A stretch of DNA of 64,000 nucleotides from Bacteroidales bacterium (GTDB lineage: Bacteria > Bacteroidota > Bacteroidia > Bacteroidales > UBA932). The position numbers were made by a program, and so were the translations under genes. The stretch is taken from the NCBI GenBank assembly GCA_017437125.1, contig JAFSBV010000001.1:186001-250000 (forward strand), in the 5' to 3' direction. Shown one piece after another: positions 7,819 to 15,322 of the stretch; position 1 is the first letter of the stretch, and every line of letters begins with the position of its first letter. The notes under the pieces are model-generated. The model did no database searches. It worked only from the letters and a program-made list of their open reading frames with translations, and had not been told where the DNA came from.

Positions 7819-9069
7819 ATGAACAGAAGAGTAGTAGTGACAGGTACAGGTGTCATCACCCCTGTCGGAAATGATGTACAGACCTACTGGAAGAATCTGC
7901 TTGACGGAGTCTGCGGCATAGATTTCATCAGATCCATACCTGTTGATGACCTGCCTGTGAAGATTGCAGGAGAAGTGAAGGACTTCAATCCTGCTGACTA
8001 CGGGATCGAACCACCTTTCGCAAGGAAGCAGGACAAGTTCACCGTATATGCAGTCGCTGCGGCATGGCAGGCTGTCCGTGAATCAGGATTGAGCTCGGCT
8101 GAAGACGGTAATATCGACCCTTACAGACTTGGAGTGTATGTGGGATCGGGTATAGGAGGATTTGCCACTCAGGTACGTGAAACAGAGAAACTTATCAATG
8201 AAGGAGCGAAGTGGGTGTCTCCACTTTTCATCCCGACCATGATATCGAATATTGCTGCCGGAAACATTGCCATAAGGAACAATGCATGCGGTCCATGTCT
8301 TCCGGTCGTGACTGCATGTGCGACATCCACGCATGCCATAGGTGAGGCTTATCGTGCGATAAAACACGGTTATGCCGATGCAATCATAGCAGGTGGGTCA
8401 GAGGCGGCCATAATCCCGGTAGGAATCGCGGGATTTGCAAATGCGAAGGCCCTTTCGAGGTCAGAGGATCCGAAATATGCTTCCCTTCCTTTCAATAAGA
8501 ACAGGGGTGGATTCGTGATGGCTGAAGGTGCAGCCATGCTGGTTCTGGAGGAATATGAACATGCTGTAGCTCGTGGTGCCGTGATCATTGCCGAGGTCTG
8601 CGGTTATGGAAACACATGTGATGCACATCATGTGACAGCCCCGCGTCCTGACGGTCAGACACAGGCTGCGGCCATCAGACAGGCTCTTGATGAGGCCGGA
8701 TATAAATCGGATGATGTCCTCTATATCAATGCCCATGGTACGGGAACAGCCTTGAATGATGTGGCTGAGACTGCTGCATTCAAGATAGCTTTGGGTGATG
8801 ATGCCTATAAGGCCCATATCAGCTCTACGAAGGGTTCTACCGGCCATATGCTCGGTGCGGCAGGTGCGGCTGAGGCTGTTGCGTCTGTACTGGCGCTGAA
8901 GAACGGAATCGTTCCTCCGACGGCAAATCTTGACGAGATAGAGCCGGAATGTGACCTCGATTATACACCGAACAATCCGGTAACGGCTGATCTTACCATA
9001 GCCCTGTCTGATTCACTCGGTTTCGGCGGCCATAACGGTTGCGTGGCATTCAGAAAATACGTACAGTAG
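7819..9069 (+). CDS. fabF: 3-oxoacyl-ACP synthase II (FabF)
   Basis: Chain-elongating condensing enzyme of type II fatty acid synthesis, 416 residues as usual for FabF. The Cys-His-His triad is clear: Cys167 in VVTACATSTHAIGEAY, the first His in NAHGTGTALND (about 309) and the second in GSTGHMLGAAGAAE (about 347). The N-terminus RRVVVTGTGVITPVGNDV is typical. It follows fabK by 32 bp and precedes fabZ by 19 bp. No acyl carrier protein gene is adjacent, so ACP must come from elsewhere. Confidence 0.96.
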   Translation: MNRRVVVTGTGVITPVGNDVQTYWKNLLDGVCGIDFIRSIPVDDLPVKIAGEVKDFNPADYGIEPPFARKQDKFTVYAVAAAWQAVRESGLSSAEDGNIDPYRLGVYVGSGIGGFATQVRETEKLINEGAKWVSPLFIPTMISNIAAGNIAIRNNACGPCLPVVTACATSTHAIGEAYRAIKHGYADAIIAGGSEAAIIPVGIAGFANAKALSRSEDPKYASLPFNKNRGGFVMAEGAAMLVLEEYEHAVARGAVIIAEVCGYGNTCDAHHVTAPRPDGQTQAAAIRQALDEAGYKSDDVLYINAHGTGTALNDVAETAAFKIALGDDAYKAHISSTKGSTGHMLGAAGAAEAVASVLALKNGIVPPTANLDEIEPECDLDYTPNNPVTADLTIALSDSLGFGGHNGCVAFRKYVQ

Positions 9070-9088
9070 GATTCTTTAAACCGAGCCT

Positions 9089-9499
9089 ATGAACAAGGAT
9101 GAATTGAAAGAGTATCTTCCTCACCGGGAACCGATGCTCCTTGTTGATGAAATAGAGATAGATGCAGACGGAATATGCCATGCGAAGTACCTTGTCAAGG
9201 AGGATGAGTTTTTCTGTCGTGGCCATTTCCCGGGCAATCCTATTGTACCTGGAGTGATCCAGTGCGAGATAATGGCACAGAGCTGCGCTCTTCTCGTCAA
9301 GGATGAAATCAAGGGAAAGACGACATTATATACGGGCATTGACAATCTGCGTTTCAAGCATGTTGTCAAGCCTGGAGACTTGTGCGAGGTCACTGCCAGG
9401 CTGAAAGGCCGCCGAGGCCCCATGTTCTTCTGCGAGGCTGTGCTGATGGTTGACGGACTTCTCTGCTGCAAAGGCGATCTGTCGTTTGCATTGGTATAG
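9089..9499 (+). CDS. fabZ: 3-hydroxyacyl-ACP dehydratase (FabZ)
   Basis: A 136-residue hotdog dehydratase that converts 3-hydroxyacyl-ACP to trans-2-enoyl-ACP. Catalytic His46 lies in RGHFPGNPIVPGVIQCE and Glu60 in the following QCEIMAQ helix. The start YLPHREPMLLVDEI is canonical. Bacteroidota usually carry FabZ fused to LpxC as well, so this stand-alone copy probably serves this cluster. It is the last intact gene of the cluster. Confidence 0.93.
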   Translation: MNKDELKEYLPHREPMLLVDEIEIDADGICHAKYLVKEDEFFCRGHFPGNPIVPGVIQCEIMAQSCALLVKDEIKGKTTLYTGIDNLRFKHVVKPGDLCEVTARLKGRRGPMFFCEAVLMVDGLLCCKGDLSFALV

Positions 9500-9536
9500 A
9501 ATTCCATGTATATCATGGGATACATGAATCAGTATC

Positions 9537-9893
9537 GTGCATATAAAAGCAAGGAATGATGATTCAGAGGATAGGGTATTTGAAGACAAGGGATTCTTCG
9601 CGAAGGGACCGGAGTTTTCGAGGGTGACTCCTGACTGGATAACCAGCCTTGATAGCTACGCAATTCCGACCATGCACGGAGGAGTGGATGCAGTCAAGCC
9701 ATATGTGGACGAGTTTATCGAGTATGCGAAGCAGCATGTGTTAAAGCGGATATTCTTGGAAAATCTGCAATTCAAATGCAAATTTATAAATAAAATCATC
9801 TGTAAAATGATTTTGAGTAATACCGCTGATTACCGACGAGCACTTGCTCTTGAGGAGCATGGACAGGAGGATGCTGATGCCGTCTGGACATGA
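9537..9893 (+). pseudogene. Truncated remnant of a conserved protein
   Basis: A GTG-start frame of 118 codons. The first 67 residues look like an authentic internal protein segment, with SYAIPTMHGGVDAVKPY then VDEFIEYAKQH. I recall that pattern from a conserved bacterial family with AIPT...YVDEFI.YAK, where a further domain should follow. After residue 67 (9738) the sequence turns AT-rich, with KRIFLENLQFKCKFINKIICK, and shows no family-like pattern. The expected N-terminal part is also missing. I read it as a decayed gene fragment. The family identification is from memory and is weak. Confidence 0.45.
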
Positions 9894-10802
9894 TTATACG
9901 TGCAATTGTCTTGCCAGATCATGCTCATTGTCGTACCGATTCCTTGCAATGAGTCCCATTGTCATCCGGAGATTGATCTCCGAGACAGGAACGAAAACCG
10001 GGGAGTCAGTCTTGCAGATCATCTGGTCAACGCCGAGAAACCCTTCATAATGCCCTACGAGAGTATCTGCAAGAATAGTTGTCAGATTTTCGCGGATAGT
10101 AGTCAGAGTGTCTCGTGAGATATATCCGGCTATCATATCCTCGATATCCTCGTTACTTGCAAGGATATTCCTGCTGTAAGCGCCGTTCCTGGATTCGAAC
10201 AGGGAATAGCCGATGAAATCCATGCCTTCATGATGACATTCAAAGAGCATGGCACATTCCTTTATTATCTCAAACCGTCGCTCGACTATAACAGAACCCT
10301 GTTTGTCAAGTGTTCTCCGGCACCATCCTTCGTCGCTTTCGGAAAGCCTTTCCCTTACAAAACGGATTCCTTTCCCGCTGCCTGACAACGGTGACTTCAG
10401 GACTGCACTGCCATTGGCTGATACGAATTCCTCTATCTCAATGACACTTTTAGCGACGATTCTGTAATCAGGTCCGATGACCAGTGCATCTCCACAGTTT
10501 AGGCGTGAATGCACATCCAAGGCAAACTCACGCCTTGAGTGAGTGCGTATGAACTGCAGCTCTTCTTCTGAAGGCAGGGTGGCAGGATCAGTGCCTTCAT
10601 TGATGAGCCGTTTCTTCAGAGAGTGGTTCCATCCCCAAGGAATAATGTTCCGACGTTGCTTGTTTGGCCGCTTTAGATGTTCGGACAGGTCTATGTTCTC
10701 TTTCGCATATCCCACGGCAGACCTTGGGGGCACGAAGTTCTCGTCCCCATTGGCAATGCACAGGTCGTGTTCCGGATTGAATATATAGATCTGTTCAGAC
10801 AT
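9894..10802 (-). CDS. Conserved Bacteroidota protein with ATP-grasp-like features
   Basis: A 302-residue cytoplasmic protein. It begins IYIFNPEHDLCIANGDENFVPP, which I recall as a conserved start in uncharacterised Bacteroidota proteins. The middle has VLKSPLSGSGKGIRFV (about 133-148), which resembles the glycine-rich nucleotide loop of ATP-grasp ligases. Near the end VSEINLRMTMGLIARN (about 273-288) resembles the metal-binding E.N.R element of that superfamily. A peptide-ligase-like activity is possible, but no substrate can be inferred. Downstream, its stop abuts the gene remnant; upstream, ybjQ lies 20 bp away on the same strand. Confidence 0.6.
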   Translation of the reverse strand: MSEQIYIFNPEHDLCIANGDENFVPPRSAVGYAKENIDLSEHLKRPNKQRRNIIPWGWNHSLKKRLINEGTDPATLPSEEELQFIRTHSRREFALDVHSRLNCGDALVIGPDYRIVAKSVIEIEEFVSANGSAVLKSPLSGSGKGIRFVRERLSESDEGWCRRTLDKQGSVIVERRFEIIKECAMLFECHHEGMDFIGYSLFESRNGAYSRNILASNEDIEDMIAGYISRDTLTTIRENLTTILADTLVGHYEGFLGVDQMICKTDSPVFVPVSEINLRMTMGLIARNRYDNEHDLARQLHV

Positions 10803-10822
10803 CCTATGGCCTCTACGCTGAC

Positions 10823-11143
10823 TTATCCCAGTCTAACGGCTGTTCCCGATGCAGTCACCATCAACATTCCACCACCTTCACCGAGGACCTCATAGTCAAT
10901 GTCGATTCCTACGACGGCATCGGCTCCCATCGCTCTTGCCCTGTCTTCAAGTTCCCTCAATGCTTTGGTCCTGGCTGAGAGAAGCTCATTCTCGTATGAA
11001 CTTGAGCGGCCGCCGATGATGTTGCGGATACTTGCTCCGAAATCTTTGAAGAAATTTACTCCGCTGATAACTTCTCCGAATACTATTCCCTTGTATTCCA
11101 CGATTGTGCGTCCTTCGATGGACTGTGTTGTAGTAAGTATCAT
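10823..11143 (-). CDS. ybjQ: YbjQ/UPF0145 family protein
   Basis: A 106-residue protein covering the whole UPF0145 domain. [25 protein letters not shown], the central [20 protein letters not shown], and [25 protein letters not shown] all match the family pattern. Members form a pentamer; a heavy-metal role has been suggested but is not established. It follows the glutaredoxin-rhodanese terminator, so it is probably transcribed separately and with the ATP-grasp-like gene 20 bp downstream. Confidence 0.92.
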   Translation of the reverse strand: MILTTTQSIEGRTIVEYKGIVFGEVISGVNFFKDFGASIRNIIGGRSSSYENELLSARTKALRELEDRARAMGADAVVGIDIDYEVLGEGGGMLMVTASGTAVRLG

Positions 11144-11179
11144 ATTCCTTGGTATTGAATGAATTGATTAACCATATGG

Positions 11180-11204
11180 TAAAAAGGCACCCTTTCGGAT
11201 GCCT
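11180..11204 (-). terminator. Rho-independent terminator of the rhodanese-glutaredoxin unit
   Basis: On the minus strand AGGCATCC and GGGTGCCT pair around a GAAA tetraloop (plus coordinates 11185-11204, one G-U pair), followed by TTTTT (11185-11181). It lies about 90 bp past the stop of the glutaredoxin-like gene. Confidence 0.8.
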
Positions 11205-11296
11205 GTAGTTGCAGATTCATAGTGGCGCAAGTGTTATCTTGCCTATCAGTCGATACAAATTTATGCAATCGTGCTGACTTATGCAACAGTGTATAT

Positions 11297-11614
11297 CTAA
11301 CATCCTGTTCCGTCAATATTGCAAGCCGCACCTGATGTGTATTCAGGCTCTGATGATGCAGTCTCCGTTGACGCGAGATAATGTTTCATCGAGATGATTA
11401 CCTCTCCGTCGTCCTTTACAAAGCAGGGGATTCCGATCGTTCCTCTCTCACGCACCTTAGCAAATGCAGGATGATTGTCCCTGAGTCCGAGAAACTCCTT
11501 CAGGTTCCTTGCCTGTTTTCCGATATCGATGATCTCATAGTCCGGATTGTCTCCGTACAGCTGCTTGGCCTGAGCGCAGTCAAGACAGCTTTCCATTACA
11601 TATATTCTTGTCAT
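11297..11614 (-). CDS. Glutaredoxin-like thioredoxin-fold protein
   Basis: A 105-residue protein with a glutaredoxin-like start, TRIYVMESCLDCAQAKQLY. CLDC at residues 9-12 is the redox CXXC, in place of the more usual CPYC. The cis-proline region is GTIGIPCFVKDDGEVI, which carries an extra Cys beside the proline. The C-terminal tail adds two more cysteines (AACNIDGTGC). Small proteins with this layout are often annotated as glutaredoxin-related. Its start is 9 bp after the rhodanese stop, so the two form an operon concerned with thiol or sulfur chemistry (inference). Confidence 0.75.
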   Translation of the reverse strand: MTRIYVMESCLDCAQAKQLYGDNPDYEIIDIGKQARNLKEFLGLRDNHPAFAKVRERGTIGIPCFVKDDGEVIISMKHYLASTETASSEPEYTSGAACNIDGTGC

Positions 11615-11623
11615 GTCTGATCC

Positions 11624-11986
11624 TTATTTTTCGATTTCACCTTCCCAAGTAATGATCCCCCCGTCCAGCTCGGTCACTTCGAATCCTTTCCCGACAAACC
11701 TTTCTGCTGCAATCTTGCTTCTTCTGCCACCTCTGCAATATACTGCAACAGGCTTGTCTTTGTCAAGGCAGTCCATCTGCTCGAAGAAGTCCTCCCTGTC
11801 AAGGTCTATGTTCACTGCACCCGGGATATGGCCTTCGCTGAACTCCTGCGGAGTGCGTGTGTCTATGATCTGTACATCAGGATTCTCGAGAGCTTCTGCA
11901 AACTCCTGAGCATTCACTGAATCGTATCCGTTGCCGCATCCTACGGCAAATACAATCGCTGCAAATAGTATAGATATCTTTTTCAT
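11624..11986 (-). CDS. Rhodanese-domain lipoprotein
   Basis: A single-domain rhodanese exported as a lipoprotein: MKKISILFAAIVFAVGC ends in a lipobox Cys17. The frame opens nine codons earlier at 12013, but that region carries the promoter box (12011-12018), so the start is 11986. The domain runs from VNAQEFAEALENPDVQIIDTRTPQEFSEGHIPGAVNI to the active-site loop YCRGGRRSKIA, which has the catalytic Cys. Location is probably periplasmic or outer membrane. It may take part in sulfane-sulfur transfer; the partner is probably the adjacent glutaredoxin-like protein. Confidence 0.87.
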   Translation of the reverse strand: MKKISILFAAIVFAVGCGNGYDSVNAQEFAEALENPDVQIIDTRTPQEFSEGHIPGAVNIDLDREDFFEQMDCLDKDKPVAVYCRGGRRSKIAAERFVGKGFEVTELDGGIITWEGEIEK

Positions 11987-12010
11987 AATCTTGTTTATTT
12001 TAGAACAATT

Positions 12011-12018
12011 CAAAATTA
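12011..12018 (-). promoter_or_regulatory. -7 box of the rhodanese gene
   Basis: TAATTTTG on the minus strand matches TAnnTTTG, 25 bp before the ATG at 11986. It fixes the shorter start, because the longer frame would overlap the promoter. Confidence 0.55.
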
Positions 12019-12057
12019 GGAATAATTTTCGAAAGTTCCAAATAAACTTGAGAATGA

Positions 12058-12732
12058 CTATTCTGACACGATGTCCAGCAGCTTTCCGAAATCATCTATT
12101 ATCCAGTCTGCATCGCTGAGGCTTTCCATGCTTCCGTTGCCGTATGTTACTCCGCAGGTGCGTGTGCTGGCGTTTCTTCCCATCTGAATGTCAAAGGACG
12201 TATCACCGACGACGATGGCTTCTTCCGGATTGATTCCGAACCTCTGGAGCGTTCTCTTTACCGGTTCCGGATCAGGCTTCCCCTTGTTTACATCATCTGC
12301 TCCCAGGATATAGCTGATGAGTGATGAGAGTCCGCGACTTTCCACATACTCTGCAAGAGAGGCATGGCTTCTGCTGCTTGCGATAGTGAGAATGATTCCT
12401 TGGGATTTGAGTACCTTTAGTGTCTCGATGACATTGGGGTAGATCTTTACTGCATCTTCAGTATTGAACTCATGGAAGAGTCTTCGGTATGTCCTGGCAT
12501 ACATGTCCCCATCAATACTGCATTCCGGGAAAAGGGCTGAAGGTATCTCGACCAGCCTCAGGCCGATCATGGCCGCACATTGCTTGTCTGTGCGGCAGGG
12601 GAGCCCCAGCTCGCTGATCGTGGCCTGCATTGTCCTGATGATGACCGCAGCAGTATCTGCAAGGGTTCCGTCGAAGTCCAGTATGACCATTCGGCCAGGT
12701 GACATGTGCTTTTCTTTAAAGAGTGTTTCCAT
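12058..12732 (-). CDS. HAD-family phosphatase (phosphoglycolate phosphatase-like)
   Basis: HAD subfamily IA hydrolase with the usual motif order. Motif I is VILDFDGTLADTAAV, where the first Asp is the nucleophile. Motif II is the Thr/Ser of LTIASSRSHASLAEY. Motif III is KGKPDPEPVKRTL. Motif IV is AIVVGDTSFDIQMG. The helical cap lies between I and II. The start METLFKEKHM at 12732 is 1 bp after the stop of the upstream reductase gene, with AAGGAG inside that gene's end as ribosome-binding site; an in-frame ATG at 12756 would lie within it. The substrate is probably a small phosphorylated metabolite. Confidence 0.88.
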   Translation of the reverse strand: METLFKEKHMSPGRMVILDFDGTLADTAAVIIRTMQATISELGLPCRTDKQCAAMIGLRLVEIPSALFPECSIDGDMYARTYRRLFHEFNTEDAVKIYPNVIETLKVLKSQGIILTIASSRSHASLAEYVESRGLSSLISYILGADDVNKGKPDPEPVKRTLQRFGINPEEAIVVGDTSFDIQMGRNASTRTCGVTYGNGSMESLSDADWIIDDFGKLLDIVSE

Positions 12733-12733
12733 A

Positions 12734-13309
12734 TCAGAACTCCTTGCAGACTTCAAGTCCTTCCTCTATTGCCTTGGAAACCCTTTCCTCGATTTCTTCT
12801 GGTGTGCTGTAGTCCATGTTCTGAGCAGAGATGACTGTCAGTTCACCCCAACCCCATAGATAAGACAGTGCCTTGATATAGGGAGTAGCCTGTTCTAGAG
12901 AGTCTCCGGTATTGATATTCATACCACGTGTGGTTATGTACATCACCTTCTCTGCCTTGCACAGACCATAGCACTCCTTGTTGTTACTGTCGAAGGTAAC
13001 TCCGAAGAGCGACATGTTCTCGAAGAAGACTTTAAGGGCGCTTGGGAAGCTCATATCCCAGAATGGTGCGGCAATGACAATCCTGTCAGCAGCGGCAATC
13101 TTCTTGGCAAGGGCCACATGTTCAGGAGGAACAATGCCTTGATTTCTGTCTTCCAGAGTATAATTATCTGCAACCGGGTACAGGTTCTTTGTCAGGTCCA
13201 CGGTCTCAACATTATATCTCTTGCGTAGCTCCTCTATGATGGGAGTCGCGATCCTTCTTGTTCTTGAACCTGCCCTCATGCAGGCATTGATGTATATGAG
13301 ATTCTTCAT
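12734..13309 (-). CDS. Flavodoxin-fold NAD(P)H-dependent oxidoreductase (azoreductase-like)
   Basis: A 191-residue flavodoxin-2-fold protein. The N-terminal MKNLIYINACMRAGSRTRRIA holds the FMN-phosphate loop with SRT. IVIAAPFWDMSFPSALKVFFENM (about 77-99) corresponds to the P.WN...P..LK.Y.D flavin motif of FMN-dependent NADH azoreductases and NQO-like enzymes. The substrate is probably a quinone or nitro/azo compound and cannot be resolved. It starts 6 bp after the HD hydrolase gene and runs into the HAD phosphatase, so it is inside a four-gene minus-strand operon. Confidence 0.85.
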   Translation of the reverse strand: MKNLIYINACMRAGSRTRRIATPIIEELRKRYNVETVDLTKNLYPVADNYTLEDRNQGIVPPEHVALAKKIAAADRIVIAAPFWDMSFPSALKVFFENMSLFGVTFDSNNKECYGLCKAEKVMYITTRGMNINTGDSLEQATPYIKALSYLWGWGELTVISAQNMDYSTPEEIEERVSKAIEEGLEVCKEF

Positions 13310-13315
13310 GTCAGA

Positions 13316-13921
13316 TTATATTCCTAATTTCTTCATCCGGGAGATAATCGCACTTGATTTTCTGCCGAAATGATCAGCGATTTCATGTACTGATATGCCT
13401 TCTGACCACATCTGCTTTAGTTCTTTATCCGCTTCCTCTGTCCATGCGTCGTACGCGTTCGGATGTTCCTGTCGAGCGGCATATACTGAATATACCGGCT
13501 CTCCGGTCAGTCTTTTGTATGCCTTGAGATATTTCTTCAGACGCTTTACATCCTTGTCGCTCAGGTAGGGGAGACGACGGATGTCCATATTGTCGGTCAG
13601 GTCGTTGATCTTTACGGCAACTGCCAGAGGATTCTTCTTTACACGGTCAATGAAGTCATCGTAATTCTCGTTCTCTGATGTCTTGGTGACACACTTAAGA
13701 GCTGCAATGACCTTGTCAGAGAATCCTTCCTTTGCGAGTCTTTCAAGAGTCCAGTCAGTGTCCTCGATTACGTCGTGAAGTACCCCGACAATCTTCTCCT
13801 CCTCGGTCTTTCCCATTTCCATCACGCGGAGAGGATGACCGATATAATCCCTGCCGGCTTTGTCAAGCTGTCCTTGATGTGCTTCGGTTGCTATCTCTAT
13901 AGCTCTTTGCAGAGTACTCAT
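13316..13921 (-). CDS. HD-domain hydrolase (SpoT/MESH1-like) with C-terminal HTH-like tail
   Basis: Residues 1-130 resemble the ppGpp-hydrolase HD fold: AIEIATEAHQGQLDKAGRDYIGHPLRVM, then the HD motif in GVLHDVIEDTDWT (about 47-59), then VKINDLTDNMDIRR as the late Asp helix. No synthetase domain is present. Residues 150-201 (WTEEADKELKQMWSEGISVHEIADHFGRKSSAIISRMKKLGI) look like a DNA-binding tail, an unusual addition to the hydrolase part. It starts 3 bp after the DUF4293 gene. It could hydrolyse ppGpp or a related nucleotide; that is inference from the fold. Confidence 0.8.
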   Translation of the reverse strand: MSTLQRAIEIATEAHQGQLDKAGRDYIGHPLRVMEMGKTEEEKIVGVLHDVIEDTDWTLERLAKEGFSDKVIAALKCVTKTSENENYDDFIDRVKKNPLAVAVKINDLTDNMDIRRLPYLSDKDVKRLKKYLKAYKRLTGEPVYSVYAARQEHPNAYDAWTEEADKELKQMWSEGISVHEIADHFGRKSSAIISRMKKLGI

Positions 13922-13924
13922 CGT

Positions 13925-14350
13925 TTATCTTTTCTTTGTCTTACGGGCTGACTTCACGGCCATCAGGGTCATTTCGTCAACCATGGATTTCTTTGCTGCC
14001 AAGAAGTCAAGGAAGGCTGCCACCAATGGGAATAGTGCAGTTACCGAGAATGACATGATATTGCGGTTCATGAAGAAGTCGATGCCTATCCATATCTGGA
14101 ATCCTATCGCAAGAAGGCCTGCTATTGCACTCACGCGTGCCTGCAGGAAGAAGGTCTTGAAGCTGGCGCATGCGGCAATATGTGCTGTTATGAGCATTAT
14201 CATCAGCACGAGATATGGCATCTTCTCGCTGTATCTTATGGTCACTTCTGCTCCGTCAGGTCCGACGATTGTCGCGAATATGCAGAAAAACATGGAAAAT
14301 ATGAGGGCTGTCGCCACTCCGAGGTATAATGTCTGTATTCTTTGCCACAT
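13925..14350 (-). CDS. DUF4293-like membrane protein
   Basis: A 141-residue protein with four hydrophobic segments. It begins MWQRIQTLYLGVATALIFSMFF, the typical start of DUF4293, a Bacteroidota family of unknown function. The frame is open further upstream to 14479, but the promoter box at 14376-14383 and the family start point to 14350. It ends in a basic tail SARKTKKR. It is the first gene of the DUF4293-HD-reductase-HAD operon. Confidence 0.85.
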   Translation of the reverse strand: MWQRIQTLYLGVATALIFSMFFCIFATIVGPDGAEVTIRYSEKMPYLVLMIMLITAHIAACASFKTFFLQARVSAIAGLLAIGFQIWIGIDFFMNRNIMSFSVTALFPLVAAFLDFLAAKKSMVDEMTLMAVKSARKTKKR

Positions 14351-14375
14351 GGTCTTGTCTGTTTTTGTAAGATGA

Positions 14376-14383
14376 CAAAAGTA
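14376..14383 (-). promoter_or_regulatory. -7 box of the DUF4293 operon
   Basis: TACTTTTG on the minus strand matches TAnnTTTG, 25 bp before the ATG at 14350. It is divergent to the box at 14405-14412. Confidence 0.55.
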
Positions 14384-14404
14384 GGAATTTTCGAATGAAA
14401 AAAC

Positions 14405-14412
14405 TATATTTG
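14405..14412 (+). promoter_or_regulatory. -7 box of the nucleoside phosphorylase gene
   Basis: TATATTTG matches TAnnTTTG, 35 bp before the ATG at 14448. The two divergent boxes are only about 20 bp apart. Confidence 0.6.
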
Positions 14413-14447
14413 GCAAAACATACAAACAACAGATAATATTTGAGAAT

Positions 14448-15317
14448 ATGAGAATCGCAGAATCAGAACTTATAATCAATGGCGACGGATCGGTGTTCCA
14501 CCTTCATCTTCGTCCTGAAGAACTTGCAGACAACGTGATCCTTGTGGGAGATCCCGGAAGAGTTGACATGATTGCCGAATATTTCGAGGAAAAGGAATTC
14601 AGACACGCTTCACGTGAATTCGTGTCTGTGACCGGAAAGTACAAGGGAGTCAGGATGACGGCGCTTTCTACCGGAATCGGAACAGACAATATCGACATCG
14701 TGATGAACGAGCTTGACGCCCTTGCTAATATTGATTTCGAGACACGTGAAGTTCGTCCCGAGCACCGCACATTGAACATCATCCGCATCGGAACATCCGG
14801 AGCCATCCAGCCGGAGATTCCTCTCGGTTCATTTGTCTTCTCTCATGTCTCTGTGGGATGTGACGGCCTTCTCAACTGGTATGCAGACCGTGACAATATT
14901 GCAATGCAGGATATCGAAGAGGCTTTCAAGGCCCACACAGGATGGAACAAGCATCTTCCTGATCCATATTTCGTGAAGGCCGGTGAACGTATGTCCGAGC
15001 TTTTCCGTGACTGCACCGTTCCTGGCATGACCATAGCCGCATCCGGCTTCTATGGCCCTCAGGGACGTGTTCTGAGAATGCCTCTTGCAATGCCGGATAT
15101 GCTCGATACATTCGAGAGCTTCCGCTTCGGAGACCTCAAGGTTACGAATTTCGAGATGGAAGGATCAGCAATAGCAGGTATCGCGGCTCATCTCGGCCAT
15201 AATGCCGGAACCGTCTGCTGTATCATCGCTCACAGACATCATAAGGCGTCAAATCCTGATTACAAGCCTCAGGTCCGCAAGCTTGTTGAGCTTGTACTTG
15301 ATAAACTCGCAGAATAA
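14448..15317 (+). CDS. Nucleoside phosphorylase (uridine phosphorylase-like)
   Basis: A 289-residue PNP/UDP family enzyme that splits nucleosides with phosphate. Phosphate-binding motifs are VGDPGRVDMIAEYF (near the N-terminus) and the Ser/Thr-rich LSTGIGTDNIDIVMNEL. IIRIGTSGAIQPEIPLGSF is the third phosphate element. FEMEGSAIAGIAAHLGHNAGTVCCII holds the ribose-binding Met-Glu pair. Uridine phosphorylase is the most likely activity, because Bacteroidota members of this length are usually annotated so, but base specificity is not proven here. The flavin reductase gene follows 5 bp downstream. Confidence 0.88.
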   Translation: MRIAESELIINGDGSVFHLHLRPEELADNVILVGDPGRVDMIAEYFEEKEFRHASREFVSVTGKYKGVRMTALSTGIGTDNIDIVMNELDALANIDFETREVRPEHRTLNIIRIGTSGAIQPEIPLGSFVFSHVSVGCDGLLNWYADRDNIAMQDIEEAFKAHTGWNKHLPDPYFVKAGERMSELFRDCTVPGMTIAASGFYGPQGRVLRMPLAMPDMLDTFESFRFGDLKVTNFEMEGSAIAGIAAHLGHNAGTVCCIIAHRHHKASNPDYKPQVRKLVELVLDKLAE

Positions 15318-15322
15318 GGCAT

